From: Cercophora sp. LCS_1
Taxonomy: Eukaryota; Ascomycota; Sordariomycetes; Sordariales; Lasiosphaeriaceae
NCBI GenBank assembly: GCA_036250225.1
Contig: JAPZLL010000021.1
Span: 310,001-374,000, forward strand
DNA: 64,000 nucleotides
Direction of reading: 5' to 3'
The position numbers and the translations under genes were made by a program. The notes under the pieces were generated by a model. The model was not told the DNA's origin. It worked only from the letters and a program-made list of their open reading frames with translations, and did no database searches. This document shows positions 43,048 through 54,684 of the stretch, one piece after another; position 1 is the stretch's first letter; each line of letters opens with the position of its first letter.

Positions 43048-44167
43048 TGCGGGAGTGCAATTCCCGTTTTGTTTGAACGCCTGACCTCATGACTTGACTC
43101 GCGGATGGGCGAGAACGGGATTCGTTGAGAAGGGTGACCGAGGGCGCTATCCAACCGGTGTCTGGAGATGGAATGGTTCGAGATCATGATGTATTCGGCT
43201 ATCACCTATCTTGTTCAAGACTACTCGGAACAACGCAATCCTATGTCAAATCCGTCGTGATGGGCCATCGCCAAGAGATACTGGTCCAGAGACTGTTCTG
43301 GATGCATCGCATTTCGGTTTCTGCCGCTGGGCGTCAAACAATGGACGTTGTCGGTACAGTTCATGTTTACAGGTGGTTGCTTAGACGATGGGTCCAGCAT
43401 CGGGAGGTACCTCCTGTGGAGGCGGGTCACGGAAAGCCACATCTCAACAGCATGGCTATGTACCGACCTACACCGATGGTTTGACAACCTCCCTCTCGGA
43501 CTGAATGATGGGGGGTTTGGGCTTCTTTCAGTCTATAAGAACTAGGACGCCCTTCTCGATGGATGCCATCCCTTTTCCCTCGAACATCATCACATATAGC
43601 CATCATCTCTTCAGCAAACCCACGAGCCCAACCACCTAGACAACTCCAACATCTCAAAATTCCAACAATCATGTGAGCTCATCCCCTTCTACTTCTCTAT
43701 CACAGGCACTCGGTTCCCAGTTCACTGCCTGCCAATATGAATTGCATCTGCGGTTACCCCCGTTCTTCTGTTCAGCACTTGGAGGCAAAACACACCAAGT
43801 TGGTGTTCTGATCCCAGAGGCATTGCGAGTGCATTGCAACGTGCTTCAAGCATATTCCCCAGCTGTACTGGGCATTGCCTTGTCTTTCACTCCTTCCGTG
43901 GATCTAGGGTCTGCCCTCACCCCAGGAGAAAGCCCTTGGAGTCCCCACACTGCCGTCTCCAACTTTGAACGCAGCCCAGAGCAGTATACCTGGACTCCTT
44001 CAAATCATCCTTACGCCGCCCCCTCGTCCAGAGGGCTCCACTGCTAACGCGTCGACAACAGCAACCCGCTTCGGCCAACTTTGCTCCCATCCATCTGTCC
44101 ATCTTTGGATCTTGACCGCTTCAACCTCGCTCCACCCAACACTCCGTGCAAACCACCAACCGCCGCC
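43048..44167. other. Intergenic region
   Basis: No gene supported; the last 150 bp, pyrimidine-rich, are the likely promoter and 5' leader of the gene at 44168. Confidence 0.4.
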
Positions 44168-44923
44168 ATGTCAGCCAACACCACTTACACCCCCGCTGCC
44201 CTGGCCGCCTGGAACCAGCGCGCACCGACCCACACGACCATCATCGTGATGATCCCCAACGTGGGCGAGAGCAGGTGGAACTCCGTCATCGAGATCACAC
44301 ACCTCGATCTCGCTGGCGACATGCAGTCCGGCATGCACTGGGATGAGCGCAACATCGTCCCGGGAACCAGCTACATCCGCACCCTCCCCGCCCCGGACGG
44401 CGACGGCTTCACCTTTGAGCGCACCTGGACCATTAAGTCGCCGGCTGGTGCTTCTAGGCCCTGGTGGGGCGTCATCAACGTACACGCGTCATTGCAGGCG
44501 ACGCTGGCATCTTTCCCGCTTCGTCTGCTCGCAAAGGAGCGCATCTACAGTGCGCTCACGATCCGCGATGACGATTTTGACCGCAAGGTGTTTTCGTACG
44601 ACGAGGATCATCCCAACGATGGGATGAATACCTTTGATGAGAAGAAGCAGCCGGTGCATGGTGACTGGTGGTTTTTCCCCATGGAGCATCTGGGGGCACC
44701 AACCAAGAAGCAGGTCAAGAAGATGAAGAGGGTCGCGAGGATGAGGGCGTTGGCCGAGGAGAGGAAGATGAGGAAGCGCAGGGCGAAGATGGGCTGGTTT
44801 CGTCGCGTTGGGGACAGGGTCAAGGAGTTTGGGGAGAGGCTGACCCGCACTGTGGCCAGCGGAGTGAAGAAAGTCGGGCGGATGTCGTCGGGTGTCAGAG
44901 GCAGGTTTCAGGGATATCCGTGA
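44168..44923 (+). CDS. Unrecognised protein with a basic amphipathic C-terminus
   Basis: Single exon of 251 codons from MSANTTYTPAALAAWNQRA. The first 170 residues are mixed alpha/beta in character, with NSVIEITHLDLAGDM, FTFERTWTIKSPAG and several Trp residues (PWWGVINVHAS, HGDWWFFPMEHLG). The last 80 are strongly basic (KKQVKKMKRVARMRALAEERKMRKRRAK, with GWFRRVGDRVKEFGERLTRTV after it) and would form amphipathic helices, suitable for membrane or nucleic-acid contact. An ATG 29 codons upstream gives a less typical start. Codon usage is GC-ending like neighbouring genes, which supports it being real. No family was recognised. Confidence 0.65.
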   Translation: MSANTTYTPAALAAWNQRAPTHTTIIVMIPNVGESRWNSVIEITHLDLAGDMQSGMHWDERNIVPGTSYIRTLPAPDGDGFTFERTWTIKSPAGASRPWWGVINVHASLQATLASFPLRLLAKERIYSALTIRDDDFDRKVFSYDEDHPNDGMNTFDEKKQPVHGDWWFFPMEHLGAPTKKQVKKMKRVARMRALAEERKMRKRRAKMGWFRRVGDRVKEFGERLTRTVASGVKKVGRMSSGVRGRFQGYP

Positions 44924-45783
44924 ACCAGGGCTTGACCCTCAAGAGAGCCTTTTTTCGCACACCCCATTTTGCTTCCTGTCACACTGTGCCCACCCATAAC
45001 CCTGATCATTTGAAGTTCGTGGCTTGTCATGGCCGGCCCCTCGAACACCCAGGTAATCTGTGTGATTTTCGATGACTCGGCTTGAGCCAGTAATGCATCC
45101 GTAGAGCCGGCGCCACCAAACCTACTGCCAGGAAGTTTTGGCCCCTGGATTGGCGATGCGCACCCGTGGGGATCCAGATGACGCAGGGCCTGGTAAGCCA
45201 AAACACGCAAAAAAAAAAAAGAAAAAGTACATGTCACTACTTCTCCCCTGCGGTTGTCACACACATTCGCCGGGAGGTTCTGGCCAGCAGGATCAAATCT
45301 GCATTTATCGGTGGTGTTTGATCAGTGAATTGAAAAAATGGAGTAACTATATTCCAGGACGCGGCGAGATCACGCCGTGGTGCTAGGTAAGGATACTATG
45401 ATGAGATGTGATCAGATGAGATCGACCAGAGCAGACAAAGGAAAAGAAATGTCATCATTCGTGATCGGCTATCCGCACCCCGTCCATCCCATTGCCCACA
45501 ATTTGTTTTCCACCCCATACACTATCCCGTCGCCAACTCCCACGATCATACTCATAAAGAGACCTGTCCCACAGCATTTTCCAGAACAAATAAGACATGA
45601 TGTAAGAGACGTTCCGACCAACAAAATGAACCATGACATAACCATCCATCATCCATCATCCATAATCCATCATCCATCATCCATCATCCATCATCCATCA
45701 TCCATCATCCATCATCCATCATCCATCATCGCTAGAGACACAATACTAAGAACGTGAATGAAGTCGAATGGAATCACGCCTCC
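44924..45783. other. Intergenic region with a 7-bp satellite
   Basis: Lies between two convergent genes. Contains an A run (45211-45222) and the CATCCAT array at about 45643-45729. No gene. Confidence 0.5.
45643..45729 (+). repeat. CATCCAT tandem array
   Basis: About twelve copies of the 7-bp unit CATCCAT with one variant (CATAAT) near 45660, just downstream of the 45784 gene's stop codon. Confidence 0.85.
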
Positions 45784-47900
45784 TCAACAAAACACCCACT
45801 CCCCGCTCGGCAACCCCGAAACATCCTCCTCGTCGCGGTCGCGGGGAACGACCTCCCACCGATCAAAACTATCAAACTCACCCACCCCCTTCTCCCTTTC
45901 CGGCTCCATCTCGTTCATATCGCTCCTCACAGCACGGGGTGGTACAAGACCCAGCCTGTTGACGTACTGCTCGTCACCAGACGGGTTCATGCCACCGCCA
46001 AGTCCAACAACGCCACCAAAACCGGCGCCCCAAGCACCAACATGACCGCCTCCCTGCTGTGGTAGAGCAAAGGCACCGCTAGGCTGAGGTTGATAGGCAG
46101 CATGATGAGCGAGGCCAGACACGCGACCGCCGCTAGCCTGAGGATGAGGATGCGTCTCAGCGATGTGAGCAGGCAGGTGGGCTTGAGGACGACACTCGTA
46201 TGGGCGAGGATGAGGTAGGCCACCAGGGGCAGAGAGACGAGGAGGAGGGACGTCAGACGGCGGAGCCTGCTGCCTCTCATCAAGGCGAGCGGGTTGCCTC
46301 CCACGGGCGGGCTGCCGTCTGAGTTCCCCCCCGGTGGGCTGGCGGGTAGGCGAGCGGTTGGAGGCCCTGGTTCTACCCCTCGCGGGCTCGCGGGTGTCTC
46401 CCCTTCCCCGGGGCGAGTGAACGGGTGCATCCGAAAAGGGCGAACACGCATACCCTGCCGTGAAAATGGGCAGTTGACCGTCGTCGTCGTCGTCGTCGAC
46501 GTCGTCGTCACGTCCGTGCCTGCGCCAGGCTGAATCGGGAGATGGAGGCAAGCGAAAGGGTATACCGATGCCATACGTGACATCATCCCCGGAAAGGGAG
46601 CTCGACACAGACGAGTGGATGAGCGTGGGCGTGGGCGTGGGAGGGGGCACGGGGAAGGGTGCAGGGTCTGCTGGGACGAGAGACATGTCGGCCACGGGGG
46701 CGACAGAGACGGAGGCGGACGAGGGGAGGCGGTCCTCGGACCGGCGGCGTTTGAGCGGAGATCCTCGATCTACCTCTGGGTCTGTCTCTCCCGCGTTCGT
46801 GGCCGCATAGGCCGGGGCAAGGGGCCTGCTGAGGGCCGCGGGGTATGGATAGGATCCGGGTTGGGGAGGTGCGGCAGGGGGAGGGGTGTGAGCGGGGACG
46901 GGGTGGGAGGACAGTCTTCCCAGGGAGAGAGCGTGCGCGTCCGGTGGGTTGCTCTGGAGCGGGTGAGGGCACGAGGGCTCCGGGACGCGAGGATGCAAGA
47001 CGGGGCAGAGGCGGTCGTAGTGCGCCTGGAGGGCCCAGGGCATTACGTAGCTGCGTGCGTGTGTCAGTGGTCGGGGGCAAGAGGTGCGAGAGACCCGAGG
47101 GGACCTACCGCCTGTCGCAGTGCTTGCACCGGAGTGTCTCTTTCTCGTCGGCGTGAGCCTGACGATTGTGCCTCTCCCAGTCGTCGATCTGTCTGGCGTC
47201 AGAAGAGAAGAGGCAAGTTGGGCACAAGACTTGCATTGAAAAACACGAGATTCTTGTCGCACCGCTTGCACCACAGCAAGCTGGATTCGCGAAGGGCCTC
47301 GTTGGTGCGTCTAAGCACGTCCTGGGACCGTTGGAGCGCCTCGATCTTGTCGCACAGCCCACCGATGGTCCCCGTTTGCTTGTCTGTCCAGAAATCCGCG
47401 TCAGTGGGACTGCAAGACACAACCAGGAACGGCAGAAACGTACCCTTGATCTCGTTGAGTTCGCCGATGACGGCCTGCAGCTCCTCCACGAGGCCCTCGC
47501 GCTCACGGATACGTCGTTCAAGGTCCGTGATGCGCTCCTCGCGCTCGAGAAAGTGCTCCGCAAGCAGGACGTAGTGTTCACGCGTTGAGCTGACGCCGCT
47601 GATCGCGGCGGCGATCAGCGGGCGGGAACCCTTGCCGAGGCGATGCCCCGTGTGGGACAGGCCATCGGCCAGCAAATCGGCAACGCCTTGGACCTTGTCG
47701 AGTCCCGACCCGGTGCCCGTCTGGGTCCCCTGCGACGCGGGCGGGGCACCGGCCTGGCCCGCCGTTTCCGGGGAACGCTGGGCTAGTCCGCCGTGGGACG
47801 AGCCTCCGAGCCAAGCAGGCCCGTTGCCGTTGCCGTTGCCGTTGCCAAACGTCGGAGTCTGGGGCGGGATGGTGTTGGCGTTGCTGGGCATGATGGACAT
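45784..47900 (-). CDS. Coiled-coil, Cys-rich protein with long low-complexity tail
   Basis: ATG at 47900 (MSIMPSNANTIPPQTPTFG), preceded by other ATGs in no better context. A Gly/Asn run and Ser/Pro region are followed by heptads (LAEHFLEREERITDLERRI) continuing, after the intron 47443-47384, as CDKIEALQRSQDVLRRTNEAL. Cys pairs follow: LLWCKRCDK, LCPTCLFSSDARQIDDWERH and RCKHCDRR, the last joined by an intron near 47105-47050 to YVMPWALQAHYDRLC. They could form one or two zinc sites. The rest (about 420 residues) is Pro/Arg/Asp-rich and disordered, ending at 45784. The frame changes by one base near 47240-47250, where no intron fits. A real frameshift or a sequence error is possible. Function unknown; transcription- or RNA-related by composition only. 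Confidence 0.6.
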
Positions 47901-50271
47901 TTTGGCAGGGAGGAAGAGATGTATCGTGTATCAGATCTTGCAGACAGCGGACAATACGAAGAGGTGAACGGTGTTTTACTATCCCTGGGAAGCGGGGAAT
48001 CGAGGAATCGAGGAATTCACGCTCATTATGACCCCGCCGCCAACACGAAGCCCCTGGCAATCATTTCCCAAAACCGCTGCCTCTCGCGATCCTGAGGGCT
48101 TGCATCACGTTGAGGTCTGTATCGAGAGGTACATTGACAGCGAGAGGCATGATGCCCTCAGGAGGGCAACGCCGTTTTGCTTTTTGTGCCCCAACAAACG
48201 AGGACGCGCCTTCGCAGCACCGCCAGAGCACACTCCCCCGCCGCGGCACGCCGTACACCGTGCGAACTCGCGCCGCCATCACCAACCAACACACCGCAAT
48301 TCGGTCGAGTTCAGCTGGTGTTGCGTCTCCCTGCGTCTGCGTGCCGTCCCAGCCGTCCCAACGAGCCTGTTGATAGGCAGCCCCTGAGACACCGGATAAA
48401 GGATTACTGAACACGGCTCGTATTGTGCGAAGGTCTTGACCCACAGCCACTCGCGATGCCGTTTCGTGGCAGGGGATCGCAAATAGCTGGAGGCAGATCA
48501 GATGGCTGGGCTTGGCCTCAAGAGACGCTGTGAGGTGCAATTCCGTGTGCTCTATGCGGCTACCACGACGGACGGTTGGCTCAGGTAAGGTAGATGACCA
48601 CCCCGTGTCGAGCCGTACTTTTTGCGCCCATGACTAACGAGAACAAGAACAAGACGGATCGGGTCGAGGGTGCGCCCGAAATTCGTCGGGTCTGCGATCC
48701 GTTGGGCGTGTCGAGGAAACCAAGCCGCAGCGCAACAAAAGGGAACTTTGGGAACAGCTAATAGCTTCATGTCTGGTCCCTGTGGCCTGCGCGCCAAAGC
48801 TGCGAGCCGCTGCCGCTCAGCCGCGTACCAGCGCCGATCAACTGCCTTTTTCGGTTCAGATGTCCCGTGGGAGGCATCGTATGTCCGTCTGTCCGCTTCC
48901 TTGTTTTTGCTTTTGGCTTGACCTGCCCGCTCCCTGCTTGTCTGGCTGGGCATCATGAAATGCGCTTCTCACGCGGGCTCAAGCCAATGGCAAAGTGTCG
49001 GAGACCAAGACACCGGTCGCTCGCCCGCTCGCTAGCCCACCTCATCATCCCTTTGCACTCGCTTGAGGTGGTGGTCTCTGAGCAAGTGGCGGAGGGTGCA
49101 TTCTGCGGGAGCACTTCCTATTTGCTGCTCACGTGCCGGGGTGACTCCTGGTGCATCGAACCACCCACCGTGGTGTTCCTGGTATTGCTCTGTGTGGTGG
49201 GTCGCTGGGTCCATCTCTCGTTCGTAGGACCGAACGGCCAGAGATGGGACGAGCGAGTGGACGGGGGGTGTGAACGGCTAGAGATGGGACGAGCGAGTGG
49301 ACGGGGGGTGTGAAAGGCTAGAGATGGGACGAGTGGACGGGGGGGGGTGGGGTGTGAACGGCTGGGGCCCTGGGCTGGGCCCGATCCATCCCCAGAGATC
49401 GGTCGGCCTGGGCATCGACGTCGAGGGGGCTCAGGCCGGGTCCCCCTCCCCCCCTCCCCCTCCTCTGAACGGCCTATGGATTGGCTGCTCTTGAAACACA
49501 CCGGGCGGGGTAAATCTCATTATCGATGCAAGATTCGCTCAAACCACAAGGTGGCTTCTGCCAACCACTTGAGGCGCCTGCAGACCCGATCGGTTCCGGA
49601 TTAGCTTCCCGGGGCGCTCTTTCCTTGGCCCATGGGAACCGGCGCATGGGAGCCCTGGACAACTGATTGCGTGATGTTCTTTCGCGTTTTCTCTTTCCCC
49701 AACGTCGTCCACCCCTGTGTGTCATGGCCCCGTCATCGCCGAGGCTGTCCGTCACTGGCATCGGTGCTCGGCGGTCTTTTTGGTCCCGGCTGACTCCAGT
49801 CTGCCACCTTCCTGGCTGCTGCTCGAGCATTGGATGGACTTGAGAGCTTGCAAGCGGCGTCCAGCGGCGTCCCAAGAAACACTAGTTTGTTGCGCTTATG
49901 CCAAGCTACCGTGCCCTTAATAACATCACATTGGGGTCCGAGCCATGACCTTGGCTGCCGACCGGCTCGAGAACCCGCATCGGACCGACCCCCGTTCGGT
50001 TCGGTTCGGAGCACGGCCGCTGGAAGAGAACCGAGCGCAAAGTAGAAACGAAAAACAACAACAACTAAAACAACAATCTTGGTTCGGGGGGCGAGAGTCG
50101 ATCTCGATTCCAGTCGTCCGCCTTTACAGCATACACGTTGGCAGGTGGGATTCATGCAGGTACAAAGTGTGATGGAAAACTTGTCATTTTGTGTGCAACG
50201 TTCCACTACATATCCCCAGCTTTTCCGTCCCGACCCTAAATAACGCTGAAACAATTCTGTGTTATTGCACT
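47901..50271. other. Intergenic region
   Basis: No gene supported. Includes the 5' flank of the 47900 gene, a three-copy 40-bp repeat (49232-49351) and pyrimidine/C-rich stretches near 49441-49465. Confidence 0.45.
49232..49351 (+). repeat. 40-bp tandem repeat, three copies
   Basis: Units starting at 49232, 49272 and 49312 share GAACGGCYAGAGATGGGACG and the G-rich end GTGGACGGGGGGTGT; the third is shortened by 4 bp in the middle and has a longer G run. Confidence 0.85.
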
Positions 50272-51538
50272 CTAGTGACCCGTACAGATGGCCTGAACTT
50301 CGCCCGGCGTTCTCTCTGGCTGGTTGACTCCTTGGGAAGCTTTCCAAGCCAGAAAATCCGTCGACACGTCGGGGGCCAGGGAGTTTGAGGCAAGCGCCCA
50401 GGCAACGCGGGCCTTCCACGCAAGGTGAACGGTTTTCACAATGGTTGTGAGGCAGAAATGGGCCTCTTCCGCGTCTGGTGCATGCTATTAGATTGAAACA
50501 AGACGCGACACGAATCATTTGATAACTCACCTTCGCGCTTCATAAACGTGTACTCCTCGTCTACCCACCCCGTTTCCACGCCTTCGAGATACAGCGGGGG
50601 GGCATCGCGAACCACATTGCCCTCCAGCTCGAACCGGCCGTCGGTCCCTGCTTTTGTGTGAGCGTAAAGTCTCGGGTCATGGCATTAGGAAACTCACATG
50701 GCCCACAAAAGTGCAATATCTTGCACTGTCCGGCGTGCAACTCCTTGGTGTCGTTGCTACACATCAAGTGACTGTGCAGCGACTCGCCAGAGGCGTCAAG
50801 TTGGAAAAAAAGAACAAGGTTCTTCGACAGTTTGTCCATGAAGTCGGCTGGCGTCTCCGCCCTGAAGTCGACCATACCAGGTCCCTTCCATCGGTACCCG
50901 CGAAGGACCCACGCCTTGGTGGCCGCGATGCTCAGAGCGTGCCGAACTCTGTTGTATCCGGCATCGCTCAGGCCTCTCACCGAGCCCGCATCGAGCAGCG
51001 CGTTAGCCAAGAATCCCGGCAAGCTTCGGCCATGAGGAGGTGTCGACGGCGGGCTTGGAGGATGCTCGCCACCAGGGGTGTTGCTGCGTGTCTACCATCA
51101 GTTTGAATGTCGACTAGCTCAAGACTGGGGCATCGCTCACTGTCCCACCAGCGCATCGGCAAGCAGTTCGATAAGTCCATTGTACGCCGAGAGATTTCCC
51201 TGCAGCTGGTGCGGATACATAGGGCGTGATTGCGGGATTGGCGCGGCCTCGGCAGCCCCCGTCCCATCCAACGACACCTCAATATCGGCCAGGAGGCCAC
51301 AACAGTCCTCAACCAGCCCCATGAGGTCCCTGGTGGACGACCTGACGAAGGCCGGGTTTCGAGTGGTGCGAATAGCCGCTCTCATACGCTTGAGGTTTCG
51401 GTACATTTTCCCGACTTCAGCAGCCAGCAACTGCGCTCCGGTGCCCGGATCCGTCGAATCAGGGTCCCGTGACAAAATGACGAGGATCCTCTTCGCTGAG
51501 CCACAGCCGCGAGCGATGACAACCAACGAGGAGCTCAT
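50272..51538 (-). CDS. Unrecognised multi-exon protein
   Basis: Reads on the minus strand from MSSSLVVIARGCGSAKRI (51538). The first exon is helical (LLAAEVGKMYRNLKRMRAAI, SSTRDLMGLVEDCCGLLADI). A GTGAGC intron (about 51138-51085) leads to a Ser/Pro linker (PGGEHPPSPPSTPPHGRSLP) and FLANALLDAGSVRGLSDAGY, then KELHAGQCKILHFCGP. The next intron (50698-50649, GTGAGT to AAGCAG) joins TDGRFELEGNVVRDAPPLYL, and a last one (GTGAGT to CACCAG) joins EEAHFCLTTIVKTVHLAWKA; the stop is at 50272. Splice sites keep one frame throughout, which supports a real gene. The helical N-terminus is loosely reminiscent of the N-terminal helical domains of fungal NLR-like proteins, but no family is assigned. Confidence 0.5.
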
Positions 51539-54500
51539 GGTTGATTTGTGGATCAGAAGCACAAAGACAAAGGCCAAGAGTACTGCGATTGGGGTTCAAG
51601 ACAGAGGTTGGTTGAGCTGCTCGGGACTGTGTTGGACCAAGTTCACGAGCAATGTGGTTGCCAGAGAGTGGCTTCCAGACGGGGGGGTGCAGCATGACAA
51701 AGCTTTATACCTGTCGGGTGCCCGTTCAGCCCCGGCGAGGGGTGGTAGAGGCGAGCAGCCGGTCTGTCGTGGGCGTTCTGGGCTGTGGGCGGTTGGTTTG
51801 ACCGGTCTGCCTTCCGGGGGCAGTCGGCCAACCAAGGCGAGCGCAGGGCCGCCACCCAACACGTCACATTCTGCTGTGGTACCTCGACTCGAGCACTACT
51901 CCAAGGCTCGGCCTGAGTTTACGGTTCCCTTCTGCGTGCTTCGGGTTCCGCACGGTCGCATCGCTCGAGTCGCCGGCATCTTCCGCGGCCCGGTGTGTGG
52001 CATCCTCCACCATGGGTCGCTGCCGCGTTTACTGTCGGTGCGGATCGGCCTGAATGGTCGGAATCGATAGCGCCGGGCGCCACAGCAGGTGCCAAATGTG
52101 GTTGTATGCGCGATTGGATGGACGTGCAAGTCGTGAAACCAGCGCTACTCGAAAAAAAGGGCGACGACGACAACGACCACCACCAGCTCTTGGGGGGCAG
52201 ATAGCCATGCGGTAAGGGAGACGGTCATTGCTTTTGCTGCGCGGGGGGGGGGGGGGGAAGAGAGGGGGGGGAACCCCTCAAATGACCGGAGTCTCTGGAG
52301 GTGTGCGTCAAGCCCCGTGACACGCCGACATGGAGGCGCTGTGTGGCTCCTCCCTGCATCGATGTTTCGCTGTGACACCGCGTTACTTTTGATATCGCGG
52401 CTTGGAAGGACCGAACTGAGCGCCAAGCAGCAAGCCATTCGAGACCGACCCAATCACCGTTTGGATGGGCGTAGGTCCAGCCTCGGTCATGTTGCTGTAT
52501 GAGTGGGTCGAATTGCCTTGGATACCGACACCATCTACGCATTGCATTCCATACTGTGTGTGGTGCGTTCGACTGAGCCAGCTTGGACTCGCCGCCCAAC
52601 TGAGACAATGTGCTCTGCGCTTACTGCTGATCGCATGGAACAACCCTGCTCGCTATCTCTGTCGATCGACGAGAGAGTCTAAGTTCTGCTGCAAGCTTGA
52701 ATTCCGTCGCGTCATCTCAAGTTCAACACCGCCAGGGAAGCGGGATACCTTTCGGCCAATCCAATACCTCTGGCTCCTGCAAAGACTCGGGGTGTCTTGA
52801 AAGCTCTTCGTATTTGTCACAGCACTGACAAGGAAGTATCCATGAGAATTTCTGCATGGTTCCGTGCTCGTTTGTCAACATGTCTGATTATTGTCTCGCA
52901 TTTGCAAAGTACCAGGTGCCGGAGATGCTCGGGACCAGGCTGGGACGGTGATGGTCTCTCTGCTCAGGCGGGTTGGCTGCTCCTTAAACTAGCATAAGTT
53001 TGACTTCAGTCGTTGGTAGCGCCTGTGTGCCTGCTGTATGCGCCTTGGCGCCTCCTTCCGTTGCTCTCTCCATCTGAGCGACCCCTTCGCTCTTTCCGTC
53101 GACGGGAAGTGTTTGATTTCCCCTCCCTCCCTACCGTGAGCGTGGCCACCCAAATGTGATGATGAGAAGCACAATCACCTATCTCGTCTTGGGAAGCGAT
53201 CCCCCAACAAGTGCAATCTGTAGTTCTTCAAAAAGAGTCCTCGGGCGTCTGCCTACTGTGTCGGGCATCTTACCGAACGTTGTCGCTGTGATGGCCTTCA
53301 CTAGCCTACATCTTAGTGCCTTTTGGCCCATGAAGAGCCCCACACAGCGTTGATTTATTGAAGTGAGCGGAAGTAGAGCTCGACAAGAGCTACATAGGTA
53401 CATCGGGCCTTCACCGTGGAGGCATCTGGGATAATTGGGATGATGCAGTTCCTTTTGGATCGTTGCGCTTTCCCACTCGCTCTGTGTAAGCCCAGTATCC
53501 AAATGTAGTCAATACAGAAGAATAGATAGGTACTTACCAACGGGTGTCCAGGTCTTGGAAGAACCAACGTTCCCGTCTTCACACTAGGCTAGTGATGAAA
53601 GTGAACAAGTGAACAGTCCATTCCCATCATCCCAATTACAACGGCTAACTGTGACCTTTTTCGCCGCCAATTCACTGATCGGGATAAAAGGTTTGTAGAC
53701 CAGCACACTTTACAGACCGCGGGACATGTCAACTAGTGCGTTGTTGTGTGAGAGGAAGAAGATGAAACAGGGGGAATGATATTTTCTGTTCAATAACTTC
53801 ATAGCACGTTTTACAGTCTGTGAGCTTCTCATATTTTGGTCGTCCAAATGAAGATTTCGCAGGTATTCGTTTCAGGCGAGAGGAGGAAGGCGCTTTCGGT
53901 GCTTGAGCTGGCGGGACCATGGGCAGGAGATGTGCCAAGACAAGTTCCTTGCAGGCTCACCAACTTGCCAATTGGACAACAGGAAAACAGTTCCTCAACT
54001 TGGTCAACGTAATACCGGGTGGTCTCAGCTTGTGCAATCTTTTCGGGCTCTCGAATTACTTTCAGGGATTTCAGGGCTGACTTTTACTCGCTTTGCAAGT
54101 TCGGCAGTGTCGTCTTCACCCCTTGGACATTCCCATGGACGATTTCTTATCCGGATCTCTTCCACCTTGCTCACCTCAGCCCAGATTTGGCATCTCGCAT
54201 CGCACGCAGCAACAATTCTTGGCGCCAATCCCGACCCCATCACCAAGAAAGACCATGACATGAGTTCCGCATCTTACGTGCATTGGCCAGCAGCAATTGC
54301 CCTCGGCACTTGCAGTTTGCCCGTATCGGATCGCACGTTCATCGAGCCCACCATTGATCGCACAGGTTGCCCCAACTTCACCGCCCGACGCAACCCAAGT
54401 GTGCCGACAACGGTGCTCACCTGCATCACTAGAGCGCGATGGCTTGCGATAACCACGCTCCGGCGCCTTTAATTGGCCGCACGTCAGGCAAGACGCCCAC

Positions 54501-54684
54501 TTCTTTCTCGCTTCGGCAACCGCGCGGATCCGGGGGATCAGCTTCATGCGGACTTTGCGGAGGCGTCACGACCTGAATGACCTCAAACGCACCCTCAAAA
54601 GGCATGCACCATCGTCGACATTTGTCCCCGTCTCCATTACCGGCAGAGAGTTTGTCTGGAATATTCTTGATCACTCCCGCAATC
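51539..54684. other. Long region without a supported gene
   Basis: The plus-strand frame 51078-52070 is largely antisense to the preceding gene. The one at 53903-54472 has no recognisable content. A 15-bp G run at 52243-52257 followed by a further G run is a potential quadruplex. The last 200 bp are the promoter of the calpain gene. Confidence 0.4.

Noticed and set aside
51078..52070. Plus-strand frame of 330 codons
   Set aside because: Antisense to the spliced gene at 50272-51538 over half its length, no recognisable domain, composition follows the GC bias of the other strand.
53903..54547. Open frames on both strands before the calpain gene
   Set aside because: Neither shows recognised content; part is the calpain promoter and leader.
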